From the NCBI GenBank assembly GCA_027924645.1, contig BSBN01000297.1, positions 434,001 to 498,000 on the forward strand: a DNA stretch of 64,000 bases, read 5' to 3'. Shown here piece by piece: positions 12,501-22,315 of this stretch. The stretch comes from Cunninghamia lanceolata (Eukaryota; Streptophyta; Pinopsida; Cupressales; Cupressaceae). Position 1 is the first letter of the stretch. Each line of letters starts with the position of its first letter. A program made the translations under genes and the position numbers. The notes below the pieces were generated by a model that was not told where the DNA came from, ran no database searches, and was given only the letters and a program-made list of their open reading frames with translations.

Positions 12501-13782
12501 AGCAGGAACCGATGAAGATGGGAAAGTCAAATGGGTAAGTCCGACGGGATATAATGTCAGTGAGGAAGTAAAAAAGAAATTCTTGGAAGTATTGAGTGAG
12601 AGGATAGTTAGACTCAATGAAGAGGAAGATGAAATACAATGGTGTGGAGCCAAATCCGACAATTACTCAGTTAAGCTTGGGTACCACATTCTCAAACTAG
12701 AAAGAGACAGCAACACCATCGATAGCTGGCCCAGGAAGTTATGCTGGGACAATCAAGTACTGCCTAAGGCAGGAGCTTTTTTATGAACAGTTCTTCACAA
12801 GAGCATTTTAACTGGGGATAGGTTACTAAAATTTGGAATAAATGGACCTAGTAGATGTGTACTGTGTAAACAACATGAGGAAACACTGGATCACTTATTA
12901 TTGGGTTGTCAGATAGCTACAAAAGTATGGAACTACTTCATCTTACTAGGATGGAAAGGGGCTATGAATTCCTCAATAGTAGACTTTCTAAAGAACTGGC
13001 CTATGTTACAAAAAAAAGGTTTTTGGGGAGGCATTTGGATCACCACCCCATCCATGATAGCATGGCATATCTGGAGGGAACGGAATCAGAGAATTTTTGA
13101 AGAGAAAGAACTCACCACAGATAGATTGATAAGGAAAATAGAAACAGGTTTAACAGAAATTCTAAATTCCAAAGCTCCGCACAGGGGAGGATGCAACTTC
13201 ACCAATTGGGATGATTATCTTATGAAAAAGTGGACAGATTTAAAGATTCCAAGGGGACTAGGTGGAGGCAAGAAGAAGAGGAGTCAGGCTAGATGGATGG
13301 CTCCTCCCAGTGGTAGACTCAAATTAAATTTTGACGGAGCTTCAAAAGGCAATCCCGGTCTTGCAGGATATGGTGCGATAATAAGGAACGAAAAGGGAGA
13401 ACTTGTTTGGGCAGTCTCAGGCCACTTAGGAATAACTTCAAATAACATAGCAGAATTAGAAGCACTGGCTCGGGGAGTAGCAGAATGTCAGAAACAAGGA
13501 TGGGTCAATATAAATGTTGAAGGAGACTCCCAATTAATAATTAATGCAATCCATCGAAACAATATAGAAAATTGGCTGTTAAAAAAAAGAATTAAACGAA
13601 TCAAGGAGGACCTAAGGTTTTTAGATTTTTCCATTTCCCATGTCTATAGAGAAGCCAACAGGGCCGCGGACCTCTTAGCGAACCATGGAGTCACGGGGGG
13701 ATCACAAGTCATTAGTGGTGCGGACGCAGCCGAATGGACAGGTCTGGCCGCGATACTTCAGTCAGACAAGGAGCCTTCGTAG
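9545..13782 (+). pseudogene. LINE-A ORF2: endonuclease, reverse transcriptase, Cys/His motif, RNase H
   Basis: It starts MRILSWNVRGLN, the N terminus of L1-type AP endonucleases, with the LIQETR metal-site motif and a later SDHFPI motif. The reverse transcriptase spans about 10619-12000, with LDVSKAYDRV, GLRQGDPLSP and the catalytic FADD at about 11625. A Cys/His segment (CVLCKQ..DHLLLGC) lies at about 12855-12915. RNase H follows at about 13320-13690 with FDGASKGNPG, an AELEAL Glu, an EGDS Asp and EANRAADLLA carrying the last Asp. In-frame stops occur at 10037, 10493, 10556, 11806 and 12784, and a frameshift lies near 11570. All catalytic motifs are readable, so decay is moderate. RNase H after the reverse transcriptase is known in plant LINEs. 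Confidence 0.93.
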
Positions 13783-14524
13783 ATTGAAGATGAAACACCA
13801 TGGTTATATCCGACGGCGAGAACCATGTTCTCAGATGTCGAGGAGATCTAGGAAAACATTCGCCGTGACTGTCTTCACAGAATTGGTCAAGATTCTTAGT
13901 AAGCATGGGACGAAGCGAAGGCCGACAGAAGTTCTTGAAGTGGTTTATGTCATAGAAGGTATCGATATATTGCTTTATAACCAAAGGAAGCTCTACATCC
14001 TTTTCTCAGAGATGGCACGGGTAATGGAAGTTAAGTGTAGGTGTCTAGAGGAGGGAAAGGAGCAGCAAGTAGGATGTCTGTTCAAACTGAAGGAGGAAGC
14101 GGCAAGAACTGCAATACTGCAAGTGATCGGTGGGGGCTCTTGGAGTGGAGGCCATGTTCATGATGGACGGGTCTACCAACTATTCTTTGCAAACATATCT
14201 CTGATAATGGGAGGATCCTTCTACGGGGTCTCTTGGGGTGCCCGTTTGGTTGCGCAGGCCAATCATATGGTTGTTATGGGACAGATCGATGATGTGAGTT
14301 CTGATCGGGCAGAAGAAACACTGAAATCTGCTTATGCGAGATCGATCGGCTCAAAGAAAGCCAAGGACATGTTGGCAGTATACAGAGAAGGAATAGAAAA
14401 TCGTAATATGGAGCCTTTCCGCAAACTCCTACAGGAGAACCAAGGTGAATTTACTGACGGACAAGTTGGAAGGCTGCTGGAGGCCGCAGACGGTATCATG
14501 ATGATCATGCATGAAATTCTGTAA
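13685..14524 (+). CDS. LINE-A ORF3: unidentified 279-codon ORF after RNase H
   Basis: A stop-free frame of 279 codons starts at ATG 13685, inside the end of ORF2 in another frame. A second ATG at 13790 lies seven bases after the ORF2 stop and may be the real start. The N-terminal part is Arg-rich. The middle reads as mixed alpha/beta with a Gly-rich patch (IGGGSWSGGHVHDG), and the C-terminal 80 residues look helical and charged. I recognise no domain, signal peptide or clear membrane segment. It lies inside the LINE boundaries, before the 3' UTR and A-tail, and has no internal stop while ORF1 and ORF2 have several. Function unknown. It may be an element protein, a captured host exon, or chance openness in the 3' region. 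Confidence 0.6.
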   Translation: MESRGDHKSLVVRTQPNGQVWPRYFSQTRSLRRLKMKHHGYIRRREPCSQMSRRSRKTFAVTVFTELVKILSKHGTKRRPTEVLEVVYVIEGIDILLYNQRKLYILFSEMARVMEVKCRCLEEGKEQQVGCLFKLKEEAARTAILQVIGGGSWSGGHVHDGRVYQLFFANISLIMGGSFYGVSWGARLVAQANHMVVMGQIDDVSSDRAEETLKSAYARSIGSKKAKDMLAVYREGIENRNMEPFRKLLQENQGEFTDGQVGRLLEAADGIMMIMHEIL

Positions 14525-14727
14525 CCACCTCAATCTTTGGGGCTGGGGGCAGTCAGTTGTTAGCTGCTGTTCCAAAAGGCACTGATAGCCTTTGGATATG
14601 TAGAAGTTATACTGGCATACTCATTAGAGTACTAGCCTATAAATAAATGCGGGTTTTTTTTACAAGCTTTATATTTTAAAGGGAGCCATCCCCAAGATGG
14701 CATTTATCTAACAAAAAAAAATAAAAA
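14525..14727 (+). other. LINE-A 3' UTR and A-rich tail
   Basis: About 185 non-coding bases end with GCCATCCCCAAGATGGCATT, which contains a short inverted repeat (GCCATC/GATGGC). An A-rich tail abuts the 3' TSD copy. A hairpin of this kind near the 3' end could be a recognition structure for the element's reverse transcriptase, which is inference. Confidence 0.7.
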
Positions 14728-14739
14728 ATCTAATAATAT

Positions 14740-14930
14740 AAATACGAATATTCTTATAATTATCTTACATTATAATATAAATACAAATAATATAATATAA
14801 ATCATATATCATTTATTATGATATAAATGATATAGTATAAATAATATAAAATATATAATATATCATTTATTATAATATAAATGATATAATATAAATATAA
14901 ATAAAATAAATAAACATCTTTTAACCTATC
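14740..14930. repeat. AT-rich low-complexity tract with a repeated palindrome
   Basis: Almost pure A/T. The segment TATCATTTATTATxATATAA followed by ATGATATA occurs twice (about 14806-14834 and 14862-14890) and is itself near-palindromic (ATATCATTTAT/ATAAATGATAT). No coding content. Confidence 0.7.
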
Positions 14931-15342
14931 CTCTTATGATAACAGAGTTAGTATGGTTAGAACTAGTTTTAACACAAAAGGGAATTAATATAAAGTAATA
15001 AAAATTATAAGAGGGTAAGTATGTCTTTTACCACTAAGCATAATAAGAGACATGCCTCTTCAAACATATGCCTTGAAAGGGAAATAAATAAAAGTTGTGA
15101 GATAGAAGGAAAACATCATCGACAAGATATCATAAATTAATATATATAGAGATATGTATATGAGCAACAAATCAGAAGAACAGAAAATTTAGTAATATAA
15201 TTATAAACAGAAATAAGAGAATACAAGGAAAGATAGACTCAGTAGTTCAAAACAGCAAAGAAAAATAATAAGAGGTAAATAAAAGTTTCAGCAGGTAAGT
15301 ATACTTAACATGCTTATCTCATAATTATTAAATGTAAGATTT
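14930..15342. other. No recognisable gene
   Basis: AT-rich sequence between LINE-A and the SINE. Nothing was recognised. Confidence 0.5.
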
Positions 15343-15655
15343 GTAAGTATGTATAGTTTTTTTTTTTTTTTTTAAATGCGCCTGGTAAACTTTTTAACGT
15401 GACCGGTGACGCTGGTGCGACACGCCCTCCGGGTCCACGCGAATGCTTTTGCCCGGAGCAATGAACCGGTGAGGCCACAACTGGGGGACCTCATCCCCTA
15501 GGAAGAACACTTCAAACCCGCGAGCTCATTGGCCCAGCGAAGGCGTAAAGCCTTGCAAGCTCGTTGGCCCAGCGGGGGTTTGAACTCTGGTGGCCGCCAC
15601 TACAACCGACGACTTAACCACCGAACCATGCCATCATCGGCGTAAGTATGTATAG
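15343..15655 (-). mobile_element. tRNA-derived SINE with 14-bp TSD
   Basis: A body of about 285 bp (15357-15641) lies between two copies of GTAAGTATGTATAG or its 13-14 base match (15343-15356 and 15642-15655). On the minus strand it begins GATGGCATGGTTCGGTGG, has an A-box-like GGTGGTTAAGTCG and a B-box-like GAGTTCAAACC about 40 bases later (a tRNA-like internal RNA polymerase III promoter), and ends in a long A run, seen as T at 15357-15374 on the plus strand. It is distinctly GC-richer than its surroundings. SINEs are copied by LINE machinery, and the LINEs in this window are possible partners. Confidence 0.88.
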
Positions 15656-15659
15656 TTAA

Positions 15660-16040
15660 TTTATGTTTAGTATAAAGATTAATTAAGGCCTTAGGGTAAA
15701 ACCTAAGGAGAAGGCTTTAGGGTAAAACCTAAAGATTAATGAAGGCTTTAGGGTAAAACCTAAAGATTAATAAAGGCCTGAATTCCTAAGGGTAGATGCA
15801 AGACTTCCTAATTAACCACCTAACACTAAGAAGGTGGGGTAGATAGTTATGGTAGGTATTGATCATTCCATGGGAATGGGAGTTGATTGACGAATCAAGG
15901 ATATTATGGGCCTTAGTTGACAAATCAAGGATATTGCTATGGACCTTTGATTTAAATATTGAAGGAATGGGCCTTAGTTGATGAATTAAGGAATTATGGG
16001 CCTTAGTTGAAGAACTAAGGAATTATATTAATGGACCCAT
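15660..16040. repeat. Two short tandem repeat blocks
   Basis: Block 1 (about 15684-15770) has three copies of an approximately 30-base unit containing AAGGCTTTAGGGTAAAACCT. Block 2 (about 15895-16030) has three to four copies of a 28-34 base unit built on GGGCCTTAGTTGA.GAAT.AAGGA. Both lie in a segment whose right end (about 16300) reads GGGGACATTACA, the same terminus as the gypsy LTRs elsewhere in the window, so this may be part of a decayed LTR. Confidence 0.65.
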
Positions 16041-16283
16041 AGGGTTGAGATGACATCACCTACCTAACGAATCTTCTCTCACAAGGTGGAAGGTGAGGTT
16101 AATAAGAGGCCTAAGGATTATCTCACCTAAGGAGAATCATGATGTATGGAAAAATGGATTTATGAAACGACAAATAGTATATGGTTATGTTTATGATTAA
16201 CAGGAAATGAAAAATGGAATACTAATGTTCTCTTTTGGTAAGTTGAAATTGTGTGCAAGATTGCGGAATTTTTTTTGGCTTGC

Positions 16284-16300
16284 TAGAAGGGGACATTACA
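16284..16300 (-). repeat. LTR-terminus-like fragment (TGTAATGTCCCCTTCT)
   Basis: Read on the minus strand, the first 16 bases match the start of the G4 LTR at 59296 and nearly match the G1 LTR end. The left boundary and any TSD were not found, so this is only a candidate edge of a decayed LTR. Confidence 0.35.
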
Positions 16301-16420
16301 TCATAACTACTGGGTCCTCTCCCCTATATTATGGTTCAAATCTTATCTAGGCTCTAGAGTTACTCAATATTCTCTTGGGTCACAAATAAAACAATTAAGG
16401 ATGCACAAATATTTTAGGGC

Positions 16421-16591
16421 TATTCTTAAACCATTCTACTTAAACATCATCCATTTTAATGGTCAAAGGTTGATTTTGATCAATAAAAGAAGGACAAATA
16501 TTTACCACTTTTTATTGTGAATGAGGTATAATTGCTATGGGCTATTTGACCATTGAAATAGATAGTATTTAAGTAGAGTACAATCAGAATA
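16421..16591. mobile_element. MITE-like element, copy 2
   Basis: Terminal inverted repeats of about 45 bp: the left arm TATTCTTAAACCATTCTACT with continuation TTAAACATCATCCAT corresponds to the complement of the right arm ending TTTAAGTAGAGTACAATCAG. The ends are TATTCT and AGAATA. The core matches copy 1 at 4314-4465. It is 171 bp long and non-coding. The transposase family cannot be named. Confidence 0.7.
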
Positions 16592-17067
16592 ATCTAAATT
16601 AAACATTTTCCTGTCTATAGACAAAGCTATGGCATGCCTGAAGTTGATATTTCAGCAGTATCCAAAGTACTAAGGCAGGATATTACTCCCAAGATTGAAG
16701 CAAAATAAATCTATAAGGCAGATCCTATAAAGATTCTGCCTGAATATATATTATAAGAAATCTTTCTTCTAATCTTTGATTAGAATAAGGAAAACCAACT
16801 AATTGATTACAGAGGAATAGGTGTTGGACACATTTTTTTAAAAAAATCATTATGGTAGCGAGGTGAGTAATCATTTAAAAACTTTAATGGACACACACAC
16901 TCATTGGTTAAGGGGTTTCTCCACTTAGAAGTCTTTGTAAGACTAAATATATTATTCATGTAATAATAGCACTTTTTCTGAGTTGCTTATCACAATATGT
17001 GCATTACTCATACCAATTGGAGTCTGAAATCTCCTAACTAGCATGTGGAATAACTGTGTATAATTTA

Positions 17068-18458
17068 TTTAGTGGGGCCTTTGCCTTGAAAGGAAACACG
17101 AGGGCTAAGCATTCCTCTGCTCTTTCCTCAGGTGAGTCGCTTGCCTCAAAAGCCCTTTTCACAAGTCATCGAGTCCCGAAACCAAATGATGGTGTGGATA
17201 TTGTCCATTCTATGGATGGGGTGCGCCTTAAAATAAAAAACCTCACCCTAGACAGAGCCATGGCCAAAATGGAGAATGTACTCATTGGTAAAGTCTTTGG
17301 AAGAAGGCCGAATATTGAGATGCTCCGAAAATTGGTGTTGAATAAATGGCCCATCAAAGGCAATATGTCCATCTCTGCTTGCTTAAAGGGCTGTTTAGTT
17401 TCATCTTCTCTCTGACAAAAGATTGCCTTTGCATTTTGGCTCAAGGTCCGTGATTTTTTGGCAAGCAAAACATTGCGCTCTATAAATGGTGCCCTGGCCT
17501 CAATCCTGAGGTGGCCCTATCGGCCTCTGCCCCTACTTGGGTAAGGCTCCCAGGACTCCCCCTGGAGTTTTGGGATGATGAAGTCTTCATTGCCATTGCT
17601 AACTCTTTTGGGCACTTCTTGGCCATGGATAATGTCACTCAAAACCGTAGCCGATTTGTTTTTGCTTGGTTCTATGTTTGTGTTGAAACCCATAAAGTTC
17701 TTCCTACCTCCATCATCCTAGACTCAAAGTTCAGGGAATGGACTCAGGAAATAGTTTATGAGAATGCAACTTTGTATTTCTAGAACTGTTCTACAACGGG
17801 CCACTTGGTAAATGCCTATCCAAAGATTTCCAGAACCAATAAGGGACCAGTGCAAAAAGACAAAGTTTAGGCTGGAGCCCCTGCTGCACCGGAGGAATTA
17901 TCTTAGGACCAATGTTTTGAAACCCTAGAGGGCGCCTTGGAATCTTTTGAAGTCGCTCCCCCTGTCTGCTGGTCCTCCCCTAGGGGGAGAGCAAAGCCCT
18001 CAAAATACCAATATGACGAAGGATCAACATTGTAGTAAGATTCAGAGCTTAGTGATTGGAGTGCTCACCCCCATCGGATCTGCTCGCCAGATTCCCAATC
18101 CCTTCAAGAGGAGGGAGAAAGAAATAAATCTATGGAGTTGGCTTCAAGATTCATAGCCCCAACCTCATTAGACTTGGAAGGTGTTAACCAAAAAAGATGC
18201 AGGATAGAAAATGGCCCACATCTCAAGACAAGGTTGACCCCAAGGATGGACCTAGTACTAAAACCCCCAACTCTTTGAACAAAGGAGACACTTTTTCTCC
18301 TCAGTCTGAAAAAGGAAGCAGAAGAACTGCTATGTGGGCAGGGACTCCAAGCCGGGGAAGAAATCTCTTCAGGAGACAAGACAAAGGGAAACAACCATAG
18401 ATTTGGCCAATGGAAGACAGAAAACACTGGAGCAAGTGGGCTCCAGAAGAAGCAATAA
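17068..18458 (+). pseudogene. LINE-B ORF1 relic: DUF4283-like region and decayed zinc knuckle
   Basis: Fragments at 17056-17415, 17511-17783, 17947-18156 and 18197-18400 lie in shifting frames. The first contains RAMAKMENVLIGKVFGRRPN, typical of the plant LINE DUF4283 region. The second contains TWVRLPGLPLEFWDDEVF, parallel to LYNLPFEFW in LINE-A. The knuckle (YFxNCSTTGHLVNAYP, about 17775-17822) has lost its outer two Cys. The tail is basic and Pro/Ser-rich. Broken by several stops and shifts. Confidence 0.75.
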
Positions 18459-20994
18459 ATGATCATTATTTCTTTGAATATAAGGGGACTGAATAGCCCC
18501 CATAAGCAACACGTGTTGAAAAATTTCATAAAGGATATGAGACTGGATATACTTTAATTGCAAGAAACCAAGATGAGTTTTGAAGAGTTTGGTAAAGTTG
18601 GTAAATACATTTGGCCATTTGCTCAGTTTATTGCAGAGAAGGCTGAACGTGCTTCAGGAGGTATGGCAACAATGTGGAAACCTCAGGATTTGGAAGGCTC
18701 TCGTCTCTAGCAACAAACATTTCCTCAATATCAGGTTCAAAAGCAAGAACAACAAGATTGAATGGGTTCTGTCCAATTTGTATGCTCCCAACAATCTGAC
18801 TTAATGTCGGAAGTGTTGGGAAATGCTATTAATCTCCAAGAGATCCTTTTCTAGTAGCAATTGGATGGTGACCAAAGATTTTAACTCTCCTCTCTACCCC
18901 TCTAAAAAATGGGTGGTTCCTTTGACTTCTCTAACAATATGATGGAATTAGACAACTTCCTCCACTAGAGAGGCCTCATAGATATTGAGCTGGAGGGGTT
19001 TAAACTTACTCGGTCCAATAAAAGAAAGGGGAACAAACTTATTCAAGTCAAATTGGATAGATTCTTGATTTCTTCTAACTAGGACATCCTTGCCAAATGC
19101 AACCTTTCTACTCAGCTAAGATTCAGGTCAAATCATACCCCTGTTATCTTATTGGAACCTAGCCGCCAACAATAACTATTATCCCTTCAGATTCAAGGCA
19201 ATGTGGACCCACCATTCTGATCTGCATAATCAGATTACTAAGTGGTGGAATTAAAAGATTGATGGGTCGGACATGTTCAAGGTCATTCAGAAGCTCAAAT
19301 TTGTTAAACAAAACCTCAAGAGATGGAACAAAAACTCCTTTGGAAACATATTTACTCAAAAATAAGATATTAAGGCTCAACTGAAACTTATTCAAGTAGA
19401 AATGGACTCGAGCAGGAATACCAAGGAGATATGTGCCAAAGAAAGAATCCTGCTAAGTGAACTACACAATATTATAGAGAAAGAAGAGCTTTACTATAAA
19501 CAAAGATCTAGAATCCAATGGCTCAAAGAGGGGGACAAAAACACCAATTTTTTTCATCAGTCTGCTCTTAAGCATAGATAAAGATATACAATAACGGAGC
19601 TCACTCTTGAAAATGATAGTCTATTAAAGGAAGATGTGCAAATTTAGGAAGAAGGTGCCAGATACTTTGAAGATTTACTGAAATCCAATGCTCAACCCCT
19701 AGAAGAAGATGATAGGATTCTGAATCAAATGCTAAAGGTCATCCCCAACTCTATAACTCAGGAAGATTCAAGTTCTGATAGGGAGAAAGTTGTCACTGAG
19801 GAGGTGAAAGGTGTAGTCTTCTAGTTGGACCACTACAAGGCTCTTGGGCCTGATAGTTTTCCCCTATTTTTTTCCAAGTCTACTAGGATATCATAAGCAA
19901 GGACATCACTGTTGGTACTAGAGAATTCTTCTGACGAGGAAAAGTCTTGAAGGAACTAAACAACACTTTCATTGTCCTTATTCCCAAGAGGGCAGGAGCT
20001 AACAAAATGAATGAGTTCCGACCCATAAGCCTATGCAACACTCTTTAGAAAATATTTTCTAAAATGCCAGTCTTAAGGATTCAACCTCTCCTTGAAAAAA
20101 TCATCCACCCCAATCAGAATAGATTTGTTCCCGGAAGGCAAATCACCGATGCCATTATCATTGTGCATGAAAATATCCACTCTATGATTAAAAGCAATAG
20201 GGAGAGTATGGTCTTAAAACTAGATATATCTAAGGCTTATGACAAGGTCTCATGGCAATTTTTGACCAAAGTTCTTACCAGATTTGGGTTCCAGAACAAA
20301 ACTTTAGGTATGCTGAGAAATTGCTTTACCACTCCCACTTTCTCGGTCCTAGTCAATGGTACCCCCAAGGTCATTTCAGAGCTTCAAGAGGGTTGAGGCA
20401 AGGTGACCCTATTTCCCTCTACTTGTTTATTATCATGGATGAAGTTGTGGGCAGAACTATCAAGGACAATGTCTTGAAAGGAAATTTGAAAGTTTTTAGG
20501 CTAGCCACAACACTTCATCCTTCCTCCCATCAACAATTCGTTGATGATACCATTCTTCTCGGGAAATCCACCTTGGCGTAAGCTGCAGAATGGAAAAGGA
20601 TCCTCAACAACTTTGCCTATGTTTCAGGTCAATAGATCAACATGGATAAAAGTGGCATTTTTTTCTTTAACTCACCTCTTAGTCTTCAACATCATATTGC
20701 TACTACTCTTAATTGCAAAATAAAGAAGCTTCCAGAGACTTATTTGGGAATGCCTATGTCACATGGGAAACTTCCCAAATCCTCATGGAACACGCTAGTT
20801 AAAAAAATGCATAAAAAACTCATGGCTTGGAAAGGTGTTCTTTTAAGCCATGCTGGCAAGCTCCAATTACTCAAAGCATCTCTGCAGAGCACTCCCATGT
20901 ATCTATTATCCCTGTTTAAATTACCCAAGGCCACAGCCGATAAAATAGAGCAAATTCAAAGATGATTCCTCTGGAGTGGCACTGAGCAAAAGTA
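18459..20994 (+). pseudogene. LINE-B ORF2, first part: endonuclease and reverse transcriptase
   Basis: It begins ATG ATC ATT (18459) with IISLNIRGLNSPHK and LQETK, the start of an L1 endonuclease. The reverse transcriptase core lies at about 19500-20990: QWLKEGDKNTNFFH, RFVPGRQITDAI, LKLDISKAYDKVSWQF, then after a frameshift GLRQGDPIS and QFVDDTILLG with the catalytic Asp pair. The thumb-like region has YLGMPMSHGKLPKSSW. Many stops and at least four frame changes. It is split at 20999/30256 by G1 with a GAGAA duplication; reading resumes at 30261. Confidence 0.88.
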
Positions 20995-20999
20995 GAGAA

Positions 21000-22315
21000 T
21001 GTAAGAACCCTGCTGGTTCTAACTCTGAATGTTGCTGAAAGATGAATTATTTTTTTGTATTTTTGATTGTTTTATGATTTTTTATTTTTTTGTGATCTTA
21101 TAGACTAGATAGAAGATGCAGAAGGGGTTTTAGTTTTCTTGAGATGTGGAGTTTTTGCCAAGGATGGAAAAAAGATGTAACATGCAAGTAAGATCCAAGA
21201 ACATACAAGGAATTGAAAACAAACTAATAACTACCCAAATCAGCAAATCACCAATTCTGAAATTTAATCACATACCCATCAAATTTGCTCATTATATTCA
21301 TGTAGAAGTTGAATCTGTAAAGATAAATGCATACATATGCTGGTATTGGCCTGGGAGAGGCTTTACATGCAAATGGGTGTGGCTGATCTGAAAGATATTG
21401 CTGATATAACATTGCTGCAAACTTAGATCTGCAATTTCATCACCTAAAACTCATCCAATGAAGCCCAAACGAAGACCCAAAGTAGGTCCTCCACAAAGGT
21501 GAACTGGGTTATCATCCAATCCACAACATTCCTTGAGAGTTTTCATTCCCAAAGGACTGAATACTGCTGCAACTCTTCCTTAGAGCTTAGATCTGTAAAA
21601 GTTGATTGTAAAAATGCCAAGAGATAACCAAAAATTAGAAGCCAAACTCACTTTATGAGTTTCCCCAAGGGCGATGTCCACTTTTAGGGCAAATAAGGAT
21701 CTCCAAGGAATCTTTTGATGATTCTTTTATTTATCCAATGACTTCCCAAGTTGGGCGCCCAAGTTGAGGGTCTAATATTGCATTATGAAAAGGCCCACCT
21801 TTTAAAACAACATCATGTCAACTAGGAGGGGGTCCATTATTACTTTATTATAATAAAGTGACATTATTAATCACTTTATTTTATTCTTATTAAATATTAA
21901 AGTCAACACTTTAATATTTAACATTTATTCCATTCCCATCACCTGGCCATCCTAAACTGAAAATTGATGATGCACGTGCCATACTGATGAGATCACCATG
22001 TGGCAGGCTAACTGACAGTCCCCTCCTAAAAAATAGGGATACCTCCTAAAAAATAGGAACTGTGACCAAATCTCCCAAAATGCTCCTAGAGGTCTCCTGA
22101 TGCCTCCTGGTCAATTCCCAATCAAACCCTAAAAAATAGGGACCCTTCCTAAAAAATAGGAGACTACTGCAAACTATCTGGAATGGCTTGTAAAGCTTCT
22201 TGCCAAGCTCCACTGCCTTTGGATAGGTCCCCTAACCACTCTAGCGACCTACGGGAACCCAAATAATAGGTCAACCACTGCTCATCTATGTGTCGCCTAG
22301 GAAGGGGACATTACA
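21000..22315 (-). repeat. G1 LTR, 3' side in element orientation
   Basis: 1316 bp, TG...CA on the plus strand. Matches 28979-30255 over its length, apart from extra T-rich bases near 21055-21095. Contains a repeated CTAAAAAATAGGGA-like motif (about 22025-22165). The pol frame reads a few codons into it at its right edge. Confidence 0.95.

Larger units (their letters stand above)
8078..14739 (+). mobile_element. LINE-A: full-length L1-type non-LTR retrotransposon with 12-bp TSD
   Basis: The element body (about 8090-14727) lies between two copies of ATCTAATAATAT at 8078-8089 and 14728-14739. It starts with GGG and ends in an A-rich tail (about 14711-14728), as expected for target-primed integration. 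Order: short 5' leader, ORF1 (nucleic-acid binding, CCHC knuckle), ORF2 (apurinic-type endonuclease, reverse transcriptase, Cys/His motif, RNase H), then an unusual third ORF and a 3' UTR of about 200 bp. ORF1 and ORF2 carry scattered stops and one frameshift each, so this copy is inactive, though the order is complete. It is plant L1-like with RNase H after the reverse transcriptase. Confidence 0.93.

Noticed and set aside
18456..18462. Possible ORF1/ORF2 overlap in LINE-B like the ATGA of LINE-A
   Set aside because: ORF1 frames are too shifted to tell which frame the ancestral ORF1 used here.
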